Origin: Anaerolineaceae bacterium
GTDB lineage: Bacteria > Chloroflexota > Anaerolineae > JAAYZQ01
DNA length: 20,914 nucleotides
Reading direction: 5' to 3'
Assembly (NCBI GenBank): GCA_012514775.1
Contig: JAAYZQ010000634.1
Coordinates: forward strand, 1 to 20,914
Part shown: one piece after another, positions 8,841 to 15,796 of the stretch
How positions within the stretch are numbered: the first letter of the stretch is position 1
Layout of the letters: every line of letters begins with the position of its first letter
The notes under the pieces: model-generated
What the model saw: the letters and a program-made list of their open reading frames with translations, nothing else
Database searches by the model: none
What the model was told of the DNA's origin: nothing
Position numbers and translations under genes: made by a program

Positions 8841-10652
8841 CTAGGCCAATGGCTCTTCGCGGCCCTTGTCGGCCCGCTGCCTGGCGCCTTTCACTTCGTT
8901 CAAGACCTTGCCGGCAAAGGCGGCTTCCTGCGGTATGCTGCGCCTTTCACTTCGTTCAAGACCTTGCCTTTCACTTCGTTCAAGACCTTGCCTTTCACTT
9001 CGCTCAAGACCTTGCCTTTCACTTCGCTCAAGACCTTGCCTTTCACTTCGTTCAAGACCTTGCCTTTCACTTCGTTCAAGACCCTGGGTGACGACGGGGC
9101 GAGTGACCGCGCGCTGGCCGTTGGTGCCCGCGGGTTTGCGCACTCGCTCGTAGTGCCGGTAGTGGCGCAGGTCCTTGGTGCGCTCCGCCCAATTTACGAC
9201 GACTCCGAGGAGCCTGGCCTGCACGCCCGCAAGCTGTTCGATGGCCGCTTCTATCGAGTCGCGCTTGGTCTGTGCCCGGCCCACTGTCAGCAACACGCCG
9301 TCCACCAGGGGCGCCAGGAGTGTCGCGTCGGCCACGGCCAGAACGGGCGGCGAGTCGAGGAGGATCACGTCAAAGGGGGCGGCAAGCTCCTCGAATAGGC
9401 CGGGCATGCCGGCCGAGTTGAGCAACTGGGCCGGGTTCGGGTGCGGCGTGCCACTGGTGAGAACCCATACCCCCGGTGTCCTGGTCGTCTGGACCGCTTC
9501 CTTGACCGTCCACTCCTGGCTGAGGACGTTGCTAAGGCCAACCTTGTTGCTCACGTCCAGGATCTGGTGCATGATCGGCCGGCGCAGATTGGCGTCCACG
9601 ACGACGACACGGCGACCCGCATTGGCCAGGGCCTGGGCGAGATTGGCCACGATGGCCGACTTGCCCTCGCCCGGCTCGGGACTGGTGATCAGGATGGACC
9701 GCAGGCCGTCGGCCTGGACGCGGGCCTCGAGCTTGGCCTGCAGGCGATGGTACGCCTCCTGGGCCGGGATGGTATCGCCGAGGAACACGTGGGCCGGTCC
9801 CTTGCGAACGTAAGGAATGCGCCCCAGGGTGGGCAGGGCGGTGAGTTCCTCGATCTCGTCGGTTGACTGGACGCGGGTGTCCAGCCGCTCAAACAGGAAC
9901 GCCAGGCCGGCGCCGGCAACCAGGCCGACGAGGCCGCCCAAGATCAGGTTGGTCATCCAGTTCGGCTTGGACGGTTCCCGCGGCAGGGTCGCAGGCTCGA
10001 CGATGGTCAGCGCGTTGGTCCGCAGCTCTTCGGCCACCCGGGTCCGCTCGTACTGCTGCAGCAGGGCCGTGTAGACCTCCTGCTTGAGGTCAACCGCGCG
10101 GCTGAGGGCAGCGACGCGAGCCGAGTCGGCCGGCGACGAACCGACGGCCTCGACGTAGGCCAGTTGGGCCTGGTTCAGTTCGTCCTCGGCCTGGGTCAAC
10201 TGCTCGCTCAGGATGTCCTGCGCCGTCCGGCCACCCCCGGCATGGTCCTCACTGCGGGCCACGAGGATCTGGGCCAGGCCGTTGGCCACGGCTGTAACCT
10301 GCGCCGGGTCGGCCCCCTCCACGTTAATCTGCATCAACTCGGTGTCAGAGACGACCTGGGCGCTGATGCTGGGCAGGTTCGCCAGGTTGAGCTGTTGGGC
10401 CAGCTCCTGCAGAACCGGCTGGCTGGTGGCCAGTTGAGAATACGTATTCATCAGCCGCTCGGTGTAGGCGATGTCATAGTCCACCCAGTCCACGGAGCCC
10501 CTGGCCGCCGTGTATACGCGCAGCCTGGTCGAGGCTTCGTATTGTGGGGTGACGAGAAGCATGCCCACCAGTACGACAAGTACGGTTGCGACGGTCGTCG
10601 CCAAGATGAGCCACTTTCTTTGCCACAGTATGGCAGGATAGCTTTTTTCCAC
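8841..10652 (-). CDS. Wzz/Wzc-type chain-length determinant fused to BY-kinase
   Basis: A 603-residue bacterial tyrosine autokinase that controls polysaccharide length and export. An N-terminal Wzz domain has a first membrane helix at about 14-34, an extracytoplasmic coiled region, and a second helix at about 232-254 preceded by the proline-rich PREPSKPNW. The cytoplasmic kinase domain has Walker A SPEPGEGKS (324-332), Walker A' VVVVDANLRRP (349-359) and Walker B VILLDSPP (429-436). The usual tyrosine cluster is short: HYRHY (tyrosines 498 and 501). Residues 523-570 are six copies of QGLERSER from a DNA tandem repeat, followed by a basic tail with VLNEVKG. I choose GTG 10652, which has AAAGGAG 6-7 bases upstream; a GTG six codons earlier would place that site inside the gene. 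It follows the aminotransferase by 55 bases. No separate phosphatase gene is seen. Confidence 0.92.
   Translation of the reverse strand: MEKSYPAILWQRKWLILATTVATVLVVLVGMLLVTPQYEASTRLRVYTAARGSVDWVDYDIAYTERLMNTYSQLATSQPVLQELAQQLNLANLPSISAQVVSDTELMQINVEGADPAQVTAVANGLAQILVARSEDHAGGGRTAQDILSEQLTQAEDELNQAQLAYVEAVGSSPADSARVAALSRAVDLKQEVYTALLQQYERTRVAEELRTNALTIVEPATLPREPSKPNWMTNLILGGLVGLVAGAGLAFLFERLDTRVQSTDEIEELTALPTLGRIPYVRKGPAHVFLGDTIPAQEAYHRLQAKLEARVQADGLRSILITSPEPGEGKSAIVANLAQALANAGRRVVVVDANLRRPIMHQILDVSNKVGLSNVLSQEWTVKEAVQTTRTPGVWVLTSGTPHPNPAQLLNSAGMPGLFEELAAPFDVILLDSPPVLAVADATLLAPLVDGVLLTVGRAQTKRDSIEAAIEQLAGVQARLLGVVVNWAERTKDLRHYRHYERVRKPAGTNGQRAVTRPVVTQGLERSERQGLERSERQGLERSERQGLERSERQGLERSERQGLERSERRSIPQEAAFAGKVLNEVKGARQRADKGREEPLA
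8887..8910 (-). repeat. Detached copy of the 24-bp repeat in the BY-kinase tail
   Basis: It matches the array unit over all 24 bases but lies 32 bases from the array. The offset of 56 bases is not a multiple of three, so it is read in another frame. It encodes VLNEVKG instead of GLERSER, the same frame as the copy at the end of the ligase gene. Confidence 0.85.
8943..9086 (-). repeat. Six tandem copies of a 24-bp unit inside the BY-kinase gene
   Basis: Six contiguous 24-base units (8943, 8967, 8991, 9015, 9039 and 9063 onward) fill exactly 144 bases. The minus-strand unit core is CTTGAACGAAGTGAAAGG. Units at 8991 and 9015 carry one shared change (GCTC for GTTC on the plus strand), and the last differs by one base. 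Because 24 is divisible by three, the array stays in frame and encodes QGLERSER six times (residues 523-570). All three plus-strand frames are also open across it, which gives spurious reverse reading frames. Confidence 0.95.
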
Positions 10653-10707
10653 TCTTCTCTCCTTTACCACCAGAGCAAGATTCGAACATCCTCGCCAGAG
10701 AGACGAG

Positions 10708-11802
10708 TCAACAGTCGAGCACGGACGCCGCCACGTACTCGATCTGCTCCGCGGTCATTCCGGGAAACATGGGCAGCGACAGGATCTCGTTGCAGATCTG
10801 TTCGGTCACCGGGAACTGGCCCTGGCGAAAGCCGTTGCCGGCGTAGAAGGGTTGCAGGTGGATCGGCACCGGATAGTGAATGGCTGTGCCCACCCCCCGC
10901 TCCTGCAGATGCGCCTGGAGCCGGTCGCGCTGGGGCGATCGAACCACGTAGACGTGATAGACGTGCCTCGCCCCGGGCGTCTCCACGGGGAGCAGGAGGT
11001 CGCTCCCCTGTAGCTTTTCCCGGTACAGGGCCGCGTTGCGACGGCGTGCCTCTGTCCAGCCGTCCAGGTAGCGCAACTTGATGCGCAGGACGGCAGCCTG
11101 CAGCGTATCCAGGCGGTGGTTAAACGGCGGCAGCTCGTGGTGGTACTTTATTCGCTGGCCGACGTTGCGCATCGCCCGGACCTGGTCGGCGGCGTTGGCG
11201 TCGTTCGTGACAAGCATTCCCGCGTCACCCGCCGCCCCCAGGTTCTTGGTCGGATAAAAACTAAAGGCCGCGGCGTGCCCCAGGCAGCCGACACGCCGCC
11301 CCTTGTAGGTCGCGCCGTGGGCCTGGCTGGCGTCTTCGATAACCACCAGGCCGTGCTCCTCGGCCAGTTGCATAATGCCGTCCATGTCGGCCGGCAGGCC
11401 GTAGAGGTGCACCGGGATGATGGCCCGCGTGTGGGGCGTGATGGCCGCTTCCAGCTTGGAGACGTCCAGGTTGTAGCTTTGCTCCTCCACGTCCACCAGG
11501 ACCGGGGTGGCGCCCACAAAGCTCACGGCCGCAGCCGTGGCGATAAACGTGTGGCTGGGCACGATCACTTCGTCGCCGGGGCCGATGCCAAAAGCGCGCA
11601 GGCTGAGCTCCAAAGCGGACAGACCGCTGTCCACCCCCACGGCGTATTGGGACCCACAGTAGGCGGCAAAGTCTTGCTCGAAGGTATCCACCTCCTGGCC
11701 CAAAACAAAGTCGCCCCGCGTCAACACGCCTCGGATGGCCTCGTCCAGCTCCTGGATGAGGTCCTGGTGTAGAGCTTGTAGGTCGACAAATGGCACTCGC
11801 AC
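10708..11802 (-). CDS. DegT/DnrJ/EryC1/StrS aminotransferase, WbpE/WlbC-like
   Basis: A 364-residue PLP-dependent sugar aminotransferase starting VRVPFVDLQALHQDL, the common N-terminus of WbpE/WlbC-like enzymes. It has VDSGLSALELSLRAFGI, PSHTFIATAAAVSFVGATPV, PVHLYGLPADMDGI, VIEDASQAHGATYKGRRVG and the PLP lysine at 186 in FSFYPTKNLGAAGDAGML. The frame is open 29 codons upstream, but GTG 11802 has AAAGGAG 6 bases before it and begins exactly at the family start, two bases after the acetyltransferase stop. Following a Gfo/Idh dehydrogenase and a hexapeptide acetyltransferase, it would convert a UDP-3-keto-N-acetylhexuronate (or similar) to the 3-amino sugar. That assignment rests on gene order known from wbp/wlb loci and is not proven here. 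Confidence 0.92.
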   Translation of the reverse strand: MRVPFVDLQALHQDLIQELDEAIRGVLTRGDFVLGQEVDTFEQDFAAYCGSQYAVGVDSGLSALELSLRAFGIGPGDEVIVPSHTFIATAAAVSFVGATPVLVDVEEQSYNLDVSKLEAAITPHTRAIIPVHLYGLPADMDGIMQLAEEHGLVVIEDASQAHGATYKGRRVGCLGHAAAFSFYPTKNLGAAGDAGMLVTNDANAADQVRAMRNVGQRIKYHHELPPFNHRLDTLQAAVLRIKLRYLDGWTEARRRNAALYREKLQGSDLLLPVETPGARHVYHVYVVRSPQRDRLQAHLQERGVGTAIHYPVPIHLQPFYAGNGFRQGQFPVTEQICNEILSLPMFPGMTAEQIEYVAASVLDC

Positions 11803-11804
11803 CT

Positions 11805-12527
11805 TCAGCTCCTTTCCAAGGCGCCCGGGCCGTCGGGCATTGTCCCCAGGCCAGCGGTACGGCCTCGCTCGGCCAACTGGTAGGAGCACATTACCTCTTC
11901 CACCGCCTTTTGTGGCCGCGCCGGGCTGCCGTAGGCGACGGTAAAGGGCGGAATGTCGCGCGTAACAACGCTTCCCGCCCCCACCATGGCTCCCTCTCCA
12001 ACGACGACGCCGGGCAGGAGGGTGACGTTGATCCCGATCCGGGCACCCTTCTTGATGGTCGGTCCCTCAAGGTGGTGGGCGCACAGGGGATGGGGATCGT
12101 TGGCGACCATCACCCCCGGCGCAAGGAACACGTCGTCCTCAAGGATGGTAAACTGGGCGACGTAGACGTTGCAGTGGATCTTGACCCCGTCGCCGATCTG
12201 GCAGCCATAGTCGATGGTCGAGCTGTTCCAGATGTTGAGGTTGTCGCCGATGACGTTTTCTTCGCGGATTACGACATTGTGTCCCGTCTCCAGGCCGGCA
12301 CCGATGGTCGATCCCGCATACAGGACCGTTCCTGAGCGAATCCTCGCCCGGGGTCCAATGCGCAATACCTGGCTCTCGATCTTGCGGCCGGTCAGGTAGC
12401 CCAGGATGGCGCCGGGATCGACCTGGTGCCCCTCGCCGAGAAAAACGGCCTCGGCGAGGGGCGCAGAGTCCCAGTCTCGATGGAGCCGGTCGCCGGTTGG
12501 ATACGTAGAGAAGGATGTGTCGTTCAA
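11805..12527 (-). CDS. Hexapeptide N-acetyltransferase, WbpD/WlbB-like
   Basis: A 240-residue left-handed beta-helix acetyltransferase. Repeats run from about residue 55 to 205: IGPRARIRSGTVLYAGSTIG, LNIWNSSTIDYGCQIGDGVK, IHCNVYVAQFTILEDDVFLA and ARIGINVTLLPGVVVGEGAM, ending PPFTVAYGSPARP. The loop ANDPHPLCAHH fits the acceptor/CoA region of WbpD-like enzymes. It would N-acetylate the 3-amino sugar made by the next gene's product. It starts at TTG (12527), with AAAAGGAG ending 5 bases upstream and no ATG near, 15 bases after the dehydrogenase stop. The first 40 residues lie outside the helix and contain a strong DNA inverted repeat. Substrate is inferred from the neighbours. Confidence 0.88.
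   Translation of the reverse strand: MNDTSFSTYPTGDRLHRDWDSAPLAEAVFLGEGHQVDPGAILGYLTGRKIESQVLRIGPRARIRSGTVLYAGSTIGAGLETGHNVVIREENVIGDNLNIWNSSTIDYGCQIGDGVKIHCNVYVAQFTILEDDVFLAPGVMVANDPHPLCAHHLEGPTIKKGARIGINVTLLPGVVVGEGAMVGAGSVVTRDIPPFTVAYGSPARPQKAVEEVMCSYQLAERGRTAGLGTMPDGPGALERS
12428..12462. repeat. 13-bp perfect inverted repeat inside the acetyltransferase gene
   Basis: Arms GCCCCTCGCCGAG (12428-12440) and CTCGGCGAGGGGC (12450-12462) are perfectly complementary with a 9-base loop. In the transcript the loop reads GCCGUUUUU. The hairpin begins about 65 bases after the TTG start, in the poorly conserved N-terminal part (APLAEAVFLGEG). It could slow translation or transcription, but no function is shown. 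Confidence 0.8.
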
Positions 12528-12542
12528 GGTTGCTCCTTTTTC

Positions 12543-13649
12543 CTATGCTTCGGCTGTCGCGAAGGACTCGACCTGTTCCTCCTCAAGCTGCCAGGCGTCC
12601 GGCTGCCTGCCGTCAGAGCCCGGGGCGGTCTCGTACCAGGTCAGAAATTCCGGGATACCCCCGCGCCGAAGGGATCGCTCGGCGGCTTCCAGGACACGCA
12701 CGACTTTTAACCCCACCCGCCCGTCGCTCTGCGGTGCTTTCTCTTTGAGGATGCTCTGTAAGAAGTGCTGGCATTCCTCCTTCAGCGGCTCGGCCATGCG
12801 AATGGCCGGGCTTACCACATCGCCATGGCGGTAGCTGAACTGGAACTCGTGGTAGGTGTCGGCGTAGGACGGAGTCTCCACGCCCTTGTCATAGATCTTG
12901 AGCTTTTCCACGGGCTCCACATCGTCGTACACGACCATCTTTTTACTGCCGACCACCGTGATGCGCCGGACCTTTGAGGGGTCGAGCCAGCTCACGCGCA
13001 CGTGGGCCAGAACGTTGTCCTCGAACTCCAGGTTCAGGTAGGCGATATCGTGCTTGCCCGGCACAACACATTCCGCGCCCTGGGCGCTAACCTTGAGGGG
13101 CTCCTTGCCCAGGATGTAATTCAGGATCGAGATGTCGTGGGGAGCCAGATCCCACAACACGTTCAGGTCCGGTTGGAAGAGGCCAAGGTTTACCCGCACG
13201 GCATCCAGGTAATGGATCTTGCCCAGTTCGCCGCTACGTATGATCCGGCGCAGTTCGCGAACAGCCGGGTTGTACTCGAACGTGTGGCCCACCATCAACG
13301 TCAAGTTCTTTCGGTCTGCGATTTCGATCAGTTCTTCGGCATCGCGGCTGTTCAGTGCCAGCGGTTTCTCCACCAGGACGTGCAGGCCGTGTTGCAGGCA
13401 GTCACGAGCTATGGAAAAGTGGGTGGTCGGGGGAGTCGCCACCACAACCGCATCCAGGTTCATAGAGAACAGCTCCCAATAGTCGTCCGTCACTCGGACG
13501 GAGGGGTATAACGACTTGACATGCGCAAGACGGTCCTGTCGCAGATCGGCCACGGCCGCCAGGCTTGACTCGGGCAAAGAGACAAAGTTCCTGATCAGGT
13601 TCGGCCCCCAATAACCCGAGCCGATGACGCCGACATTTAGCTTTTTCAT
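12543..13649 (-). CDS. Gfo/Idh/MocA nucleotide-sugar dehydrogenase, WbpB/WlbA-like role
   Basis: A 368-residue NAD(P)-dependent oxidoreductase. The Rossmann fold begins at residue 5, with GVIGSGYWGPNLIRNF (dinucleotide loop 10-15). EKPLA starts at residue 94 with the catalytic-type lysine at 95. The C-terminal substrate domain contains DLAPHDISILNYILGKEP, whose histidine-aspartate pair is typical of this family. It is followed directly by an N-acetyltransferase and a DegT aminotransferase, the same trio as wlbA-wlbB-wlbC and wbpB-wbpD-wbpE, so oxidation of UDP-N-acetylglucosaminuronate at C3 is the best guess. The UDP-sugar 6-dehydrogenase needed to make that substrate is not in the window. 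I chose ATG 13649, with GGAAGG before it; a GTG at 13655 sits on the ribosome site. Confidence 0.9.
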   Translation of the reverse strand: MKKLNVGVIGSGYWGPNLIRNFVSLPESSLAAVADLRQDRLAHVKSLYPSVRVTDDYWELFSMNLDAVVVATPPTTHFSIARDCLQHGLHVLVEKPLALNSRDAEELIEIADRKNLTLMVGHTFEYNPAVRELRRIIRSGELGKIHYLDAVRVNLGLFQPDLNVLWDLAPHDISILNYILGKEPLKVSAQGAECVVPGKHDIAYLNLEFEDNVLAHVRVSWLDPSKVRRITVVGSKKMVVYDDVEPVEKLKIYDKGVETPSYADTYHEFQFSYRHGDVVSPAIRMAEPLKEECQHFLQSILKEKAPQSDGRVGLKVVRVLEAAERSLRRGGIPEFLTWYETAPGSDGRQPDAWQLEEEQVESFATAEA

Positions 13650-13669
13650 GTCCACCTTCCTAGTTTCCT

Positions 13670-14431
13670 CTACACCGCCCCCCTGCTGCGCAGGACGGCA
13701 AGCGGTGTCAGTGCGAGGAGTTTCAGGTCCAGCCAGAACGACTGGTGTTCGATGTAGTCGATGTCCATCTTGACCATCTCGTCAAAGTCCACGGAACTGC
13801 GTGCCGACACCTGCCACGGCCCGGTTATGCCGGGGACGGCTTCCAGGCGTTTGCGGTGCCAGGGCTGATATGCTTCCACTTCATAGGGCAGCGCCGGTCT
13901 GGGTCCCACCAGCGTCATATCGCCCTTGAGCACGCTCCAGAACTGGGGCAGCTCGTCCAGGCTGCTCTTGCGCAGGAACGCACCGAGGCGCGTAACCCGC
14001 GGGTCGTTGAGAAGCTTGCGCACATCAATGTCCGCGCCCTGGACGGCCGCCATGGCCTCGCGATCATTGCGGATAAACGCCTGTACGTAGGCGCGGTGCA
14101 CATCGGCGCTGGCGTCCTGCTTCATTGTCCGGAACTTGTGGAAGTCAAAGGTGCTCACTTCCCACCGGACCTCACTGCCGGCGCCGTTGCCTTTGCTCCG
14201 ATTTACGCGGCGCAGCCCCACACGCTTCTGTGTAAAAATCGCCGGCCCCGGCGAGTCGAGCTTGATCAAGGCTGCGATGAGCAGCATCAACGGCGATAGA
14301 ATCAGGAGGGCCATCGCAGCCACTACCACGTCCAAGGCCCGTTTTGCCGAAAAGTATAGCCTTCGTTGGTCGCGCTTCACTGCAATCGACAGCACATAGT
14401 TATAGCTGGACGAAGACAACTCGCTAGCCAT
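13670..14431 (-). CDS. Initiating sugar-phosphate transferase (bacterial sugar transferase, PglC/WbaP C-terminal type)
   Basis: A 253-residue monotopic phosphoglycosyl transferase that starts repeat-unit synthesis by moving a sugar-1-phosphate from a UDP-sugar to undecaprenyl phosphate. The membrane-entering helix is at about 32-56 in [20 protein letters not shown] and what follows. Next come [43 protein letters not shown] (the Asp-Glu catalytic pair in SLDELPQ), [15 protein letters not shown] and [15 protein letters not shown]. Only the catalytic domain is present; the four-helix and CoA-binding-like N-terminus of full WbaP proteins is absent. A long insert (about residues 76-92) separates the first motif from FHKFRTM. 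As the first gene of the operon it has a leader of more than 300 bases. The ATG has a weak AAAGG site. The sugar is not predictable. Confidence 0.94.
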   Translation of the reverse strand: MASELSSSSYNYVLSIAVKRDQRRLYFSAKRALDVVVAAMALLILSPLMLLIAALIKLDSPGPAIFTQKRVGLRRVNRSKGNGAGSEVRWEVSTFDFHKFRTMKQDASADVHRAYVQAFIRNDREAMAAVQGADIDVRKLLNDPRVTRLGAFLRKSSLDELPQFWSVLKGDMTLVGPRPALPYEVEAYQPWHRKRLEAVPGITGPWQVSARSSVDFDEMVKMDIDYIEHQSFWLDLKLLALTPLAVLRSRGAV

Positions 14432-14610
14432 GCTTACTCGCGCCTTTCTCTATGATTTTCTGCCACCGATAGCTATGGAGGGCAAATGGGTGGATCGGCT
14501 CGGGGGTTCGTCTGCGAATTCCGCGAGCTGTGGGCAAATGACAGATCAAGGAACCGGTGTTTCTACCTGCGATAGTTTTCTGTTCCTCGCCCTGACCTGC
14601 CAGGCTCTAT

Positions 14611-14638
14611 TCGGGAGACGTTCACCCAGTGCTCCCGA
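14611..14638 (-). other. Leader hairpin with 7-bp perfect arms
   Basis: TCGGGAG (14611-14617) and CTCCCGA (14632-14638) are perfectly complementary with a 14-base loop. It lies about 180 bases before the sugar transferase start, in the presumed untranslated leader. It has no U-run, so it is not a simple terminator; an operator or RNA element is possible. Confidence 0.4.
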
Positions 14639-14769
14639 CACCTACCGGCCCCAGCCGCGTCTCGTCAACCTTTCTTTGAAAGTTCTAAGCATTCCGCCTA
14701 CTTGAGCCAGGGCCCGGTTCGCACCAAAGGCGTACCATGCCCCTAACCTTCAGCAGGATAGGCAACGTC

Positions 14770-14801
14770 AGTATAGGTACGGAAGGTAAATTGCTGGTAA
14801 A
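14770..14801 (-). promoter_or_regulatory. Candidate activator-dependent promoter of the polysaccharide operon
   Basis: The minus strand reads TTTACC (14801-14796), five bases, TTTACC (14790-14785), nine bases, then TATACT (14775-14770). The two hexamers are 11 bases apart, start to start, and cover the place of the -35, for which there is no good match. OmpR/PhoB-type regulators bind such 11-base direct repeats in place of a -35 element, and a gene for an OmpR-type regulator ends 42 bases upstream of the first hexamer. Binding is inferred. Confidence 0.45.
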
Positions 14802-14822
14802 CAACGCGTTTAAATAGCGTTG
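14802..14822. repeat. Inverted repeat beside the direct repeats
   Basis: CAACGC (14802-14807) and GCGTTG (14817-14822) are perfect inverted arms around the AT-rich GTTTAAATA. It directly borders the TTTACC repeats and lies 20 bases after the response regulator stop. It may be an operator. A terminator is less likely because the stem is short and only three T residues follow. Confidence 0.35.
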
Positions 14823-14842
14823 GAGAATGTGTTGACCTTGGT

Positions 14843-15535
14843 TTAAGAACCCGGCACCTGAAAACGGTACCCAAAGCCACGCTCCGTGAGGATGTATCGT
14901 GGTTCATTGGCTTCCTCCTCAATCTTGCGGCGCAGGCGATGCACGTAAACCTTCAGGTAGTCGGTTTGGTCCATGTATTCCCAACCCCACACCTGGCTCA
15001 GCAGGTTTTGTTGGGTGAGGATGCGCCCGGGATTGTCCAGGAAGTAATTCAGGAGCTTGTACTCGGTGGCCGACAGCCTTACCGTCTGCCGGTCGACGAT
15101 GAGAGAGTGGGTCAACCGGTCTACGGCCAACCTATCGTCGATGTGCACCACCGGCTCGGCGGCGAACGGTCGTTGGCAGCGGCGAAGGTTGGCCCGCATG
15201 CGGGCCTTGATCTCGCCCATTCTGAAGGGCTTGGTGATGTAATCGTCGGCGCCCAACTCCAGGCCGCGGATCACGTCCTGCTCCCGGCCGAGGGCGCTGA
15301 TGATAATGATGGGCACGTCGGAGAACTCCCGGATGCGGCGGCAGATCTCCCAACCGTCGATCTCGGGCAGCATCAAATCGAGCAGCACGAGGTCCACCGG
15401 TTGGTCCTGCAGGATATCCAGGCCTGTCAGGCCGTCCTGCGCGTAAAGGGTCTTGTACCCACCGGGGGTCAAGGCGTCATGCATCATTTGTCCCATGTCC
15501 TGGTCGTCGTCGATTAACAAAATGGTGGCACTCAT
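14843..15535 (-). CDS. OmpR/PhoB-family response regulator
   Basis: A 230-residue two-domain regulator. The receiver (about 3-118) has the acidic residues D9-D11, phospho-acceptor D53 in LVLLDLMLPEIDGW, S80 in IIISALG and K102 in YITKPF, so it should be phosphorylated normally. The C-terminal winged-helix DNA-binding domain (about 135-228) has LSATEYKLLNYFLDNPGRIL, SQVWGWEYMDQTDYLKVYVH and RYILTERGFGYRF. It diverges from the histidine kinase gene, the likely partner, and ends just before a promoter with 11-bp direct repeats in front of the polysaccharide operon, a likely target. I start at ATG 15535, close to the first strand as is usual. ATG 15559 would add eight residues; neither has a strong ribosome site. 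Confidence 0.93.
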   Translation of the reverse strand: MSATILLIDDDQDMGQMMHDALTPGGYKTLYAQDGLTGLDILQDQPVDLVLLDLMLPEIDGWEICRRIREFSDVPIIIISALGREQDVIRGLELGADDYITKPFRMGEIKARMRANLRRCQRPFAAEPVVHIDDRLAVDRLTHSLIVDRQTVRLSATEYKLLNYFLDNPGRILTQQNLLSQVWGWEYMDQTDYLKVYVHRLRRKIEEEANEPRYILTERGFGYRFQVPGS

Positions 15536-15619
15536 GGTCGTCCAATTCTTGTCTCTCATCTGTTTTCTGGCCCTGGTACGGACGCATCACGGTATAACAA
15601 CCGGGCCGTGCGTCCTGGT

Positions 15620-15645
15620 GCCGCGCGCCTGAAAGGGTGCGCGGC
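15620..15645 (-). other. GC-rich hairpin in the response regulator leader
   Basis: GCCGCGC (15620-15626) and GCGCGGC (15639-15645) pair perfectly. Three further pairs lie inside, one of them a wobble or mismatch depending on the strand, closing a 6-base loop. It lies about 90 bases before the response regulator start, inside the long leader expected from the upstream promoter. No U-run follows. Confidence 0.45.
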
Positions 15646-15796
15646 CAAGAACGTAACCGATTCTACTTGTTCTGTTCGGATGATGGATTGTACTGTGACG
15701 CCAGCGATCTTGAGCGAGGCGGCAGTGCTACGCTAGGCTTGCGGCGCTGCTGCAGAGCTCAGGCTACCCCGAGGAATGAGGGACAGCAGCACAATT

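Larger units (their letters stand above)
14432..14842. other. 411-bp gap: leader and promoter region of the polysaccharide operon
   Basis: No convincing gene lies here. On the minus strand it holds, in order of transcription, an inverted repeat just after the response regulator gene, two direct repeats, a TATACT -10 element, and then a leader of about 330 bases with a TCGGGAG/CTCCCGA hairpin. There is no intrinsic terminator with a U-run, so read-through from the regulator gene is possible. A 17-codon open frame (14738-14685) is too weak to call. Confidence 0.6.

Noticed and set aside
8943..9086. CRISPR-like array
   Set aside because: The units are directly adjacent with no spacers and lie in a coding frame.
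8654..9398. Plus-strand frames with repeated AFHFVQDL, FTSFKTLP or SLRSRPCL
   Set aside because: All come from the 24-bp tandem array, which is open in every plus-strand frame; the real gene is the BY-kinase on the minus strand.
12515..12527. CTTGAACGA at the TTG start of the acetyltransferase resembles the 24-bp repeat
   Set aside because: Only nine bases match and the rest of the unit is absent.
14641..14669. TTGACG on the minus strand as a second operon promoter
   Set aside because: No acceptable -10 lies 16-18 bases downstream; the sequence there is GC-rich.
14430..14705. 91-codon plus-strand frame in the operon leader
   Set aside because: It has no ribosome site, no motif, and low-complexity composition.
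14685..14738. 17-codon open frame on the minus strand in the operon leader
   Set aside because: It has a poor ribosome site, no run of regulatory codons and no terminator pair, so a leader peptide cannot be supported.
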